Under the pieces are notes generated by a model that saw nothing but the letters and a program-made list of their open reading frames with translations, did no database searches and was not told where the DNA came from. From contig PXCF01000053.1 of NCBI GenBank assembly GCA_003566715.1, forward strand, positions 1-37,516: 37,516 nt of DNA, read 5' to 3'. The stretch comes from Cryomorphaceae bacterium (GTDB lineage Bacteria; Bacteroidota; Bacteroidia; Flavobacteriales; Schleiferiaceae). Both the position numbers and the translations under genes were made by a program. Positions 8,406 through 15,761 of the stretch are shown piece after piece (position 1 is the stretch's first letter; each line of letters starts with the position of its first letter).

Positions 8406-8666
8406 ATGAAAAAAGTTTTTTTGACAACTGCTATTATGGGATTAATTGCATTTACATCGTGTAGCAAAGAGAAAGATTGTAAGTGTACGGCTAAAGAACA
8501 AGAGGGTGTCGTGTTTGAGGGTCCAACAGAATTCTCATTCACCACCGAAGAAGACAATTGCACAAAAGGGCTTATTGAGTATAGCATTAATGAACTTGGC
8601 GAATCTCCTGATGAAATTCCTAGCGAATCAGAAGTAAGACAATTTTGGGATTGTCAAGAGGAGTAA
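8406..8666 (+). CDS. Small four-cysteine lipoprotein, paralog 3
   Basis: An 86-residue protein beginning MKKVFLTTAIMGLIAFTSC (lipidated Cys 19), then SKEKDCKC, an acidic middle with TTEEDNCTKG and a C-terminal WDCQEE. It is closest to paralog 2 in the middle (TTDEGNC vs TTEEDNC) and to paralog 1 at the N-terminus (MKKVF). A box CTATATTGC lies about 37 bases before the ATG, like the one before paralog 1, and a nearly identical terminator follows. Function unknown. Confidence 0.65.
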   Translation: MKKVFLTTAIMGLIAFTSCSKEKDCKCTAKEQEGVVFEGPTEFSFTTEEDNCTKGLIEYSINELGESPDEIPSESEVRQFWDCQEE

Positions 8667-8670
8667 TCAC

Positions 8671-8703
8671 AAAAAAACCGGCCAATTGGCCGGTTTTTTT
8701 TTT
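8671..8703. terminator. Bidirectional terminator between paralog 3 and the Omp85-like gene
   Basis: A perfect palindrome AAAACCGGCC-AATT-GGCCGGTTTT flanked by an A-run on the left and a T-run on the right, between two convergent genes, so it can serve both strands. Confidence 0.9.
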
Positions 8704-8715
8704 GTGTTTTCATCT

Positions 8716-10185
8716 TTAGAATATGTGGTTGAATCCAAAGAACACTTGTGAGCCTTCCGGACTTTGTGCGTAGTCTAAGCGCACGATGGTTGATTGATTC
8801 CACGCCATACGCGCTCCGATGCCCGGCGCACCTCTCCAGCGCTGAAATGACATTTTGTCTAAGCCGTCAAACACATTTCCGAAATCAAAAAAAGGCGTTA
8901 ATCCAATATTGAATTTTTGATTTAATAACTTGAAATCATACAAACGTGAGCGCATTTCCAGATTAACCAAGGCAATGGTTGGCGCCATAAATCGAGCTTC
9001 GCGGTAGCCACGTAAAGAACGCTCACCGCCCAACACAAGAATACCTCCCGCCTCGGCTTGGCTAGACAAGTCCCACATTTCAATAAAGTTGATATTTGGC
9101 CCCCATACATGACCCAAAGCAGCCAAACCAGCAAAGGTGATTCGGTTCTTATTATTTTTCCAACGTTTTAGTGTTTTGATGAACTGACCTTGTAGCATCA
9201 TTTTATTAAAATTAAACATCGAACCTAACCACGGTGCTGAATACTCGTGTGAATATTGAAGAAATAAACCATTTGATGGGTCGGGTTCAAAATCACGCGT
9301 ATCATAAATCAAAGCACCGGCAAGCATACTGGTGAAATTAAATCTTCCATTACCTATTTGATCAAAACCTGATAGGTTAAAACGCTCCCACGTGCCATCT
9401 CTTTTCTGTTGTTCAATTAATGTTTCATTATTGATGGCCGGCACCTCATTTCCTTCAATATCAAAAGCCTCTTCTGCTGTGCGCCCTCCATACGACTCAA
9501 ATCCTGTAAACAAGGCTTCATAACCAAACATAAAGCGAAGCTTACCGCCCATCATCACACGCTCTCCAAGAAAATTGTATAATTGCTCTCGTTGTATAAA
9601 CTGGTTAAAATGATGATCCGTTCGCCAAATACCATCCACATCTTGCTCGGCAATAGAAAGATTTTCTTCATAATCCCTCACACTTCGAAAAGTAGCCATG
9701 CCTACTCCTGGATTGGTTTTATCACGAAAAGTCAACCGACGATTTGAGGAACTGCGTCCAAAACCCCAGTACTGCGCATTGGGGTCTTCCCAGTACACTG
9801 CATCAGCGCGCAAACGCCACTTGGAGTTGAAAATATACGGCGCATCATATTTAAACTCATAGCGAATACGACCATTTTCAAACACAAAAAACTCCCCCGA
9901 CACGCGATGACGGTAGGGCGTGTATTCAAAAAACGGATCACTTTTATCGCCGTTAAAAAATAAAAATATGTTACCCCCGGCGCCAAAACCGCGAATGGGA
10001 TCAAATTCAAAGCGCGGCAAGCCCGTGAGAAATGCACCCTCTTTTTTGTCTTCTAACTCAAAGTCTGGCAACTTCTTAGCCTGGTCAATGTAGAATGGCA
10101 ATTCTGGAGAAATAACAGAACCATCATTCTGTGCGTGTAAAAAAGGATAAAATAAAAAACACAGAACTGTTAAACGAATACACAT
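8716..10185 (-). CDS. Omp85/BamA-superfamily outer membrane protein without POTRA domains
   Basis: A 489-residue protein with an N-terminal signal peptide (ending LHAQ near residue 19) and a C-terminal FFGFNHIF suited to barrel insertion. Near residues 380-400 it has GGERSLRGYREARF, the conserved (V/L)RG(Y/F) motif of the Omp85 surface-antigen (D15) barrel domain, followed by LVNLEMRSRLYDF and PFFDFGNVFD, also typical of the family. There is little room for POTRA repeats: only about 30 residues separate the signal from the first strand-like segment. A small stand-alone Omp85 barrel is therefore likely; its client or substrate is unknown. The gene is single and convergent with the lipoprotein genes. 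Confidence 0.8.
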   Translation of the reverse strand: MCIRLTVLCFLFYPFLHAQNDGSVISPELPFYIDQAKKLPDFELEDKKEGAFLTGLPRFEFDPIRGFGAGGNIFLFFNGDKSDPFFEYTPYRHRVSGEFFVFENGRIRYEFKYDAPYIFNSKWRLRADAVYWEDPNAQYWGFGRSSSNRRLTFRDKTNPGVGMATFRSVRDYEENLSIAEQDVDGIWRTDHHFNQFIQREQLYNFLGERVMMGGKLRFMFGYEALFTGFESYGGRTAEEAFDIEGNEVPAINNETLIEQQKRDGTWERFNLSGFDQIGNGRFNFTSMLAGALIYDTRDFEPDPSNGLFLQYSHEYSAPWLGSMFNFNKMMLQGQFIKTLKRWKNNKNRITFAGLAALGHVWGPNINFIEMWDLSSQAEAGGILVLGGERSLRGYREARFMAPTIALVNLEMRSRLYDFKLLNQKFNIGLTPFFDFGNVFDGLDKMSFQRWRGAPGIGARMAWNQSTIVRLDYAQSPEGSQVFFGFNHIF

Positions 10186-10525
10186 TACAATTTATTTATC
10201 TGTCAATATAATAAAAAAGTCATTATTCACAAATCCAATGCATTTCCCGTTAGCTGTTAACATATTTAATATGTGAGACAAAAATATATGCGACAAAACT
10301 GTTTCTAGTTCATCCTTGTATTTTTTTATGATGTAATTTTGTTAAATGTTATTAGGAACAAATGACATTCATAAGCCTGACATTAAATGAGGTATATACA
10401 TTTTGATTTTCGAGTTGTCTGCATTAATAAAATCCCATAAAATACAAGCCTTTTTATTAGAACAACTAAGAAATTTCAACGTTAATAATCATTACTTACA
10501 AATAAATCAAACGCGTTAATTAACC
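10186..10525. other. AT-rich intergenic region between divergent genes
   Basis: About 340 bases with no convincing ORF. It must hold the promoters for the Omp85-like gene (left) and ribE (right). A perfect 15-base palindrome ACATATT-T-AATATGT lies at 10260-10274 and a TAATTTTG box for the rightward strand at 10334-10341. I searched for the conserved pieces of an FMN riboswitch and found none. Confidence 0.5.
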
Positions 10526-11119
10526 ATGTTTACCGGAATTATTGAATCAATGGGCACCGTGGCCGACCTACAAAAGGAAGGCAGTAACGTGCATATCCAT
10601 ATAGAGAGCACACTATCTGACGAGCTCTCAATCGACCAAAGCATTGCCCACAATGGCGTATGCTTAACTGTTGTCGACTTCCCTAAAAATGGCCAATATG
10701 TTGTAACTGCCATCAATGAGACACTAAAGAAAAGCAATTTAGACAATCTCAAAATCGGCGATTTCGTAAATCTTGAACGTTGTTTGCGCGCCGGCGATCG
10801 CTTAGACGGCCATATGGTTCAAGGTCACGTGGACACTACGGCCGTTTGCGAGGATATCCGCGACGAGAACGGCAGTTGGGTCTTTCGCTTTTCTCACGAA
10901 AAAAACGCACACTTTATTACCGTTGAAAAAGGGTCTGTATGTGTCAACGGGATTAGCTTAACCGTGGTTGATTCGCATTCCGATGGTTTTTCTGTAGCCA
11001 TTATTCCGTACACCTACGAACACACCAACCTCCACACCTTAAAAATCGGTGACAGAATCAATGTAGAATTTGATATTTTGGGTAAGTATATTGCCAAGCT
11101 CCACCAAAATGGTCAATGA
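10526..11119 (+). CDS. ribE: Riboflavin synthase alpha subunit
   Basis: A 197-residue protein with the two-fold repeat of riboflavin synthase: MFTGIIESMGTV at the N-terminus and SIAHNGVCLTVV, then a second copy with HMVQGHVDTTA (about 95) and SVCVNGISLTVVD (about 140). It joins two 6,7-dimethyl-8-ribityllumazine molecules to give riboflavin. The N-terminal MFTGII, which marks the true start in this family, fits the ATG at 10526. It stands alone; no other riboflavin genes are nearby and no FMN riboswitch was seen upstream. The symbol is ribC in some naming systems. Confidence 0.95.
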   Translation: MFTGIIESMGTVADLQKEGSNVHIHIESTLSDELSIDQSIAHNGVCLTVVDFPKNGQYVVTAINETLKKSNLDNLKIGDFVNLERCLRAGDRLDGHMVQGHVDTTAVCEDIRDENGSWVFRFSHEKNAHFITVEKGSVCVNGISLTVVDSHSDGFSVAIIPYTYEHTNLHTLKIGDRINVEFDILGKYIAKLHQNGQ

Positions 11120-11271
11120 AACTAAGAAAATAATTAGTCGTTTTTGAAAAAACGCTAAAATCGCTGATTATTAGACAGTTTCATTTCAATATTAAATCTT
11201 TCGATTGACTTGGTTTAAGTGCAAAGTATTCCATTACTTTGCGACTCAAATCAATGCCCCGAAAAAGGCAC

Positions 11272-12408
11272 ATGGATCTAAAACAACTTAACCGCAAGTA
11301 CGACTCACCGTTTGTTGGAAAGCGATCGCGCGTAACGCGCATGTTTCTGTTCAAAGAACGCAAATTTTTGCGCCTCTTGTTCATCCTCTTTTTGGTGACT
11401 GGTGCTCTTTACCCCTACCCTTACCTGGCCATGTGGGTAGGCTTTGCCTTTGCAGGTTATTCTGCGATTGCCAATGACAGTATTCAAACCATTGGCACAT
11501 TTTTGAGTTCCAATGCCGATCGAAAATGGTGGGCACTATGGTTGTTTTTGGGCGGGATTTTTGTTGCCGTGATGACCACCGGATGGATTGTCAATAGCGG
11601 CGATGTATCGTTTGGTCGCTTGCAATCCAAAGGGTTTGATAAACAACCGGAAAGCTTCCGTTACCTCCAAGTGGCCGCTCCGTTGGTGCTGCTGTTTCTC
11701 ACCCGGTTGCGCATGCCCGTATCCACTACGTTTTTACTTCTCAGTGCCTTTTCGGCCAGCTCAGCAGGTATTTTTGGCGTGCTTACCAAGAGTTTGAGCG
11801 GTTATTTTATTGCCTTTGCAACGGCTATTACCATTTGGTATTTGCTTTCCAAACAAATAAAAAAATTCGTCAAGGGCAAATACCACCCCGGCTGGCGCGT
11901 GATGCAGTGGATGATATCCGGCTTGCTGTGGGCCGTATGGTTGATGCAAGACGCGGCCAACATCGCCGTATTCCTCCCGCGCGATTTATCGTTGTGGCAA
12001 TTCGTTGCTTTTGTGTCGTACATATTCTTTGGACTTGGCTTATTGCTGTATTTCCGAGGCGGCCGCATTCAAAACATCATCAACGAAAAATCGGACGTCA
12101 AAGAAATCAAGGGAGCAACCGTCATCGATTTGGTCTATGCCATGGTTCTTCTCATTTTCTATTACTGGAGCAAAGTTCCCATGAGTACCACATGGGTGTT
12201 TTTGGGACTGCTGGCCGGTAGAGAACTTGCCATGAAATTGGCGCCTGCTTACAAGACCAAGCGCAGTTTAAAGAAGATTTTCAAACTCATACGCAAAGAC
12301 GCCACCAATGCCATCATTGGCCTGATCATTTCCATCATTTTGGCCATTTTGGTGAATCCCCTTATTCAGAAGGAGATATTGGAAATTATTGGACTTGGTA
12401 GGGGTTAG
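11272..12408 (+). CDS. PiT/PHO4-like inorganic phosphate transporter homolog (divergent)
   Basis: A 378-residue membrane protein with about nine to ten hydrophobic helices. Two halves carry degenerate PiT signatures: GYSAIANDSIQTIGTF (residues 62-77) resembles the GANDVANAxGT motif, and MQDAANIAVFL (near 224) is its weaker second copy. Each half also has a P-x-STT element (MPVSTT near 148, VPMSTTW near 304), as seen in PHO4 family proteins. Phosphate or another anion is plausible but not assured because the second motif is poorly kept. The frame is open from a TTG at 11239, but a -7-like TTACTTTG occupies 11234-11241, so the ATG at 11272 (or 11254) is the better start. The coding stop lies inside the terminator hairpin. 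Confidence 0.7.
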   Translation: MDLKQLNRKYDSPFVGKRSRVTRMFLFKERKFLRLLFILFLVTGALYPYPYLAMWVGFAFAGYSAIANDSIQTIGTFLSSNADRKWWALWLFLGGIFVAVMTTGWIVNSGDVSFGRLQSKGFDKQPESFRYLQVAAPLVLLFLTRLRMPVSTTFLLLSAFSASSAGIFGVLTKSLSGYFIAFATAITIWYLLSKQIKKFVKGKYHPGWRVMQWMISGLLWAVWLMQDAANIAVFLPRDLSLWQFVAFVSYIFFGLGLLLYFRGGRIQNIINEKSDVKEIKGATVIDLVYAMVLLIFYYWSKVPMSTTWVFLGLLAGRELAMKLAPAYKTKRSLKKIFKLIRKDATNAIIGLIISIILAILVNPLIQKEILEIIGLGRG

Positions 12409-12425
12409 CCTTGCGCTAACCTTTT
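12403..12425 (+). terminator. Terminator overlapping the stop codon of the PiT-like gene
   Basis: GGTTAGC, loop CTTGC, GCTAACC, then TTTT. The stem is 7 bp and contains the TAG stop codon (12406-12408). The T-run is short, so strength is uncertain. Confidence 0.6.
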
Positions 12426-12449
12426 AAGCTACCACGATATCATTGCGCA

Positions 12450-14264
12450 CTACTCAATCCCCTGCAATGTACACAAACGATGATATTGACCTTCTGTCGC
12501 CATAAGAGCATCGTGTGTGCCTTTCTCCACGATTCTGCCCTCGTTTAATACCACAATCACATCGGCTGAGCGAACGGTTGACAAGCGGTGGGCAATGACC
12601 AATGACGTGCGCTCCTTCATCAAATTGTCTAAGGCATCTTGAACGTAACGCTCCGACTCGGTATCCAAGGCCGAAGTAGCTTCGTCTAAAATGAGCAGCG
12701 GCGGATTCTTCACGATGGCGCGGGCGATGGACAAGCGCTGTCGCTGTCCGCCAGACAACTTCATCCCCAAATCACCAATATTGGTGTCGTAACCTTCTGG
12801 CATCTCTCTGATAAAATCGTGCGCAAAGGCCACCTTGGCGGCTTCTTCCACTTCTTGTCTGCTGGCGTTGGGTTTTCCGAGAGCGATATTATTGTGAATG
12901 GTGTCGTTGAAGAGAATGGCTTCCTGCCCCACGATTCCCATCATTTTTCGTAAATCGTATAACTTAAGGTCGCGAATGTCGATGCCGTCTACGGTAATCT
13001 TGCCTTTTTTGACGTCATAAAACCTGGGAATGAGGTTGGCAATAGACGTTTTACCACTTCCCGACAAGCCAACCAACGCCACTGTTTTTCCCACGGGTAT
13101 CTCCAATTGAATATCGTGCAGAACGCCCTTTTTTCCGTAGGCGAAAGACACGTTTTCAAATGTCAACCCTTGTTCAAAAGCAGGTGGTGTTTTCGGCGAC
13201 ACCGGATCAGTTATAGGGTTCTTGGCTTCAAGCACGGAAAGAATACGCTTAGAGGCCGCATCGGCGCGCTGAAGGTGAAAACTCGCTTTGGACAGCGATT
13301 TGGCTGGTGGTATGATTTGATAGAAAAACAAAATGTACGCTATGAATTGCTCTGGACCAAAGGAAGTACTACTGATGACTATTTTTCCCCCAAACCAAAT
13401 AACGATGGCCATAATAGAGGCCCCGAGGGTTTCACTCAGCGGACTGGCCAAATCACTGCGACGCAACACGCGATTCATCATTCTAAAGTAACGGTCATTG
13501 GCACGATTAAAATTCTCGTGCACATGCTTTTCCGCATTGAATGCCTTAAGTATGCGCAAGCCTCCAACTGTTTCGTCAATGCGTGATATCAACTCCCCCA
13601 TAAACTCTTGTGCTGAGGTTGAGGATTTTTTCAGGGAACGCCCAACCCTTGTAATAATGAACGACACCACCGGCAACATCACCAGTACAAACAAAGTTAA
13701 TTGCGCATTCATGTAAATCAATACGGCCAGCGAAGCCAAAATCATGATGGGTTCCTTAAAAAGCAACTCCACCGTCATCATAGCCGCCCATTCCACTTCC
13801 TTAAGGTCGTTGGTCATTCGTGAGATGATATCGCCCTTTTTTCGCTCGGAAAAATATCCCAAAGGCAAAGCCAATACTTTCTGGTGCATATCGCTGCGAA
13901 GATCTCGGGTGACACCATTTCGCAAAGGCGCTATCACGTACATCGCCAAATAGGAGAACATGTTTTTGAAAAAGAAGGCCACAATTACCCAAATGACCAC
14001 CAAAAACAAGGCGTTACCCTGGGACGTCTCACTGATGCGATGTTGAATCTGACTGTAAAACCAGTATTTAATTTGCTCACCCAGCCAAGTTGGCTCCGAC
14101 AGTTCCTGCGGGGTGTTTTCGAAGATAATTTGCAAAACGGGCACCACCAATCCAATGGATACCAAGGCAAAAAGTGTAGCCAAGGTAGTAAGCCCTACGT
14201 GTATTGCTATACGCGAACCGTAAGGGCGCGCATAAGGCCATATTTTTTTAAACGATTTGATCAT
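12450..14264 (-). CDS. MsbA-like ABC exporter (fused permease and ATPase)
   Basis: A 604-residue half-transporter. The N-terminal 330 residues hold six membrane helices (first near 22-42); the C-terminal nucleotide-binding domain has Walker A GLSGSGKTS, Q-loop VGQE, signature LSGGQRQR and Walker B LLILDEAT, then the switch histidine in VIAHRLST. All catalytic parts are intact. The full length and the NBD sequence fit the MsbA/lipid exporter and multidrug branch; in Bacteroidota single copies are often annotated as lipid A or phospholipid flippases, but substrate is not decided by sequence here. A perfect TATCTTTG (14280-14273) lies 8 bases before the start codon, so the leader would be very short. 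Confidence 0.9.
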   Translation of the reverse strand: MIKSFKKIWPYARPYGSRIAIHVGLTTLATLFALVSIGLVVPVLQIIFENTPQELSEPTWLGEQIKYWFYSQIQHRISETSQGNALFLVVIWVIVAFFFKNMFSYLAMYVIAPLRNGVTRDLRSDMHQKVLALPLGYFSERKKGDIISRMTNDLKEVEWAAMMTVELLFKEPIMILASLAVLIYMNAQLTLFVLVMLPVVSFIITRVGRSLKKSSTSAQEFMGELISRIDETVGGLRILKAFNAEKHVHENFNRANDRYFRMMNRVLRRSDLASPLSETLGASIMAIVIWFGGKIVISSTSFGPEQFIAYILFFYQIIPPAKSLSKASFHLQRADAASKRILSVLEAKNPITDPVSPKTPPAFEQGLTFENVSFAYGKKGVLHDIQLEIPVGKTVALVGLSGSGKTSIANLIPRFYDVKKGKITVDGIDIRDLKLYDLRKMMGIVGQEAILFNDTIHNNIALGKPNASRQEVEEAAKVAFAHDFIREMPEGYDTNIGDLGMKLSGGQRQRLSIARAIVKNPPLLILDEATSALDTESERYVQDALDNLMKERTSLVIAHRLSTVRSADVIVVLNEGRIVEKGTHDALMATEGQYHRLCTLQGIE

Positions 14265-14272
14265 CTTGGGGG

Positions 14273-14280
14273 CAAAGATA
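14273..14280 (-). promoter_or_regulatory. -7-like element close to the ABC exporter start
   Basis: The minus strand reads TATCTTTG, an exact TAnnTTTG match, only 8 bases upstream of the ATG at 14264. If used, the transcript would have almost no leader. No clear -33 TTG. Confidence 0.4.
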
Positions 14281-14346
14281 ATTGGAAAACCGCCCTAAGT
14301 AATATTTAATCATAACTCAACTTAAAAAACCACTGTGGCTGAGAAA

Positions 14347-14465
14347 GAAAGTTTGAGAGCAAGGCTTGCAAACCCCGATAGCTATCGGGATAAAATCAGG
14401 GCGTTTACATTAGTAAATGACTAAATTTTGGACTAAGCATAACGCAGCTATCGGACTTTATAGAC
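14347..14465 (+). repeat. Dispersed structured repeat, copy A
   Basis: About 119 bases that recur in reverse orientation at 27840-27941. Inside are the perfect palindromes GCAAGGCTTGC and CCCGATAGCTATCGGG, the inverted pair TTTAC...GTAAA, and the word GCATAACGCAGCTATCG. It contains about 14 extra bases (CTAAATTTTGGACT) that copy B lacks. No ORF is inside. It sits between divergent genes, upstream of the homogentisate dioxygenase gene. It has the size and shape of a small non-autonomous or REP-like element. Confidence 0.8.
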
Positions 14466-14517
14466 AACCACAAATTTAAAATATGACCATCATCATTAAA
14501 TCCCAAATCTAAATTCG

Positions 14518-14525
14518 TAAATTTG
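14518..14525 (+). promoter_or_regulatory. -7 element for homogentisate dioxygenase
   Basis: TAAATTTG matches TAnnTTTG exactly, 27 bases before the ATG at 14552. AT-rich context and no -33 TTG, so only moderate support. Confidence 0.4.
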
Positions 14526-14551
14526 TCAACCACAATAAATTTCAACATCTT

Positions 14552-15709
14552 ATGCCCTTCTATCATACGCTGGGGAAAATTCCTCACAAACGACATACGA
14601 CATTTAAAAAACCAGACGGCAGTCTGCATTACGAACAATTATTTGGCACAGAAGGCTTTAGCGGCATGAGCTCGTTGCTCTATCACCTGCACCGTCCGAC
14701 CATGATTAAGTCCATCAGCAATCCGGTAGACGACACGCCAGTGGCCGCGGTATCAAAAAACATCACCTCGCAGATGTTGAGAGGCTGGGATGTGCCACCG
14801 GCCGATGATTTTCTTGCCAGTCGCAAGGTGGTTTTGTTCAACAACGATCTGAATATTGCCTTGGCGTCTCCTCGTCAGTCACTTACCGACTACTTTTACA
14901 AAAACGCCGATGCCGATGAGGTGATTTTCGTGCACAAAGGCAGTGGCTTACTTCGCACCATGCTGGGCAACATTCACTTTGGATACGGCGATTACCTCGT
15001 CATTCCCCGCGGGATGATTTACCAAATCTCTTTCGACGACCAAGACAACCGTTTGCTGATCACCGAATCGTTTAGTCCGGTGGTAACGCCCAAGCGCTAT
15101 CGCAATAACTTCGGGCAAATGCTGGAACATGCGCCATTTTGCGAGCGCGATCTTCGCCGACCTACCGAACTGGAAACCCACGACGAGAAGGGCGAATTTA
15201 CCATTAAAATTCGCAAGGAAAACCACATCCACTCTGTGGTATACGCCTCTCACCCCTTCGATGTGGTGGGTTGGGACGGATACAATTTCCCTTACGCCTT
15301 TAATGCGAAGGACTTTGAACCCATTACCGGCCGCGTTCACCAACCACCTCCGGTGCACCAAACCTTCGAAGGGCACAACTTCGTGATTTGCACCTTTGCC
15401 CCGCGTTTGTACGACTACCACCCCGAGGCCATTCCCGCGCCTTATAACCATTCCAACATCGACTCCGACGAGGTGTTGTATTACGTAGACGGGGATTTTA
15501 TGAGTCGCAACCACGTAGAAAAAGGTTACATCAGTTTGCACCCCGCCGGTATTCCTCATGGCCCGCATCCCGGTGCATATGAGCGCTCTGTTGGTCAGAA
15601 AGAAACAGCAGAGTTGGCCGTCATGATCGACACCTTCAAGCCTTTGAGAATTACGCAAACGGCCTTAGATATCGCCGATGAGAGTTACTGGAAATCATGG
15701 CTGGGTTAG
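14552..15709 (+). CDS. hmgA: Homogentisate 1,2-dioxygenase
   Basis: A 385-residue enzyme that opens the ring of homogentisate to maleylacetoacetate in tyrosine and phenylalanine breakdown. It starts MPFYHTLGKIPHKRHT and has GSGLLRTMLGNI and GDYLVIPRGMIY in the cupin fold. By comparison with the human enzyme, the iron ligands map to H300 (PYNHSN), E307 (SDEVLYY) and H336 (GIPHGPH); the glutamate sits one residue further from the first histidine than in the human protein. Length is typical of the short bacterial form. The next gene encodes the preceding step of the same pathway, which strongly supports the call. No maleylacetoacetate isomerase or fumarylacetoacetase lies in this window. Confidence 0.92.
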   Translation: MPFYHTLGKIPHKRHTTFKKPDGSLHYEQLFGTEGFSGMSSLLYHLHRPTMIKSISNPVDDTPVAAVSKNITSQMLRGWDVPPADDFLASRKVVLFNNDLNIALASPRQSLTDYFYKNADADEVIFVHKGSGLLRTMLGNIHFGYGDYLVIPRGMIYQISFDDQDNRLLITESFSPVVTPKRYRNNFGQMLEHAPFCERDLRRPTELETHDEKGEFTIKIRKENHIHSVVYASHPFDVVGWDGYNFPYAFNAKDFEPITGRVHQPPPVHQTFEGHNFVICTFAPRLYDYHPEAIPAPYNHSNIDSDEVLYYVDGDFMSRNHVEKGYISLHPAGIPHGPHPGAYERSVGQKETAELAVMIDTFKPLRITQTALDIADESYWKSWLG

Positions 15710-15719
15710 AGATATCCGC

Positions 15720-15727
15720 TATCTTTG
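15720..15727 (+). promoter_or_regulatory. -7 element in front of 4-hydroxyphenylpyruvate dioxygenase
   Basis: TATCTTTG is an exact TAnnTTTG match in the 52-base gap after hmgA, 34 bases before the ATG at 15762. It would give the second gene its own promoter besides read-through. Confidence 0.55.
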
Positions 15728-15761
15728 TCGAACCAAAAATAATCAATTAAAACATCGAGAT

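Noticed and set aside
10186-10525. FMN riboswitch before riboflavin synthase
   Set aside because: None of the conserved RFN pieces (such as AGGGTGAAATTCCCGAC or GGCGGTAAAGCCC) can be seen.
11239-11271. Longer N-terminus of the PiT-like protein from a TTG start
   Set aside because: The TTG overlaps a -7-like box and better ATG codons follow at 11254 and 11272.
14347-14465. Insertion sequence
   Set aside because: The repeat is too short and has no ORF; only a non-autonomous or REP-like element remains possible.
14948-15658. 236-codon open frame on the minus strand
   Set aside because: It lies wholly opposite hmgA, whose protein has clear iron ligands and family identity; the antisense product resembles nothing known and is a codon-usage shadow.
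15678-15761. Extended N-terminus of hppD
   Set aside because: The extra 28 residues overlap hmgA and the TATCTTTG box and do not look like the start of this enzyme; ATG 15762 is preferred.
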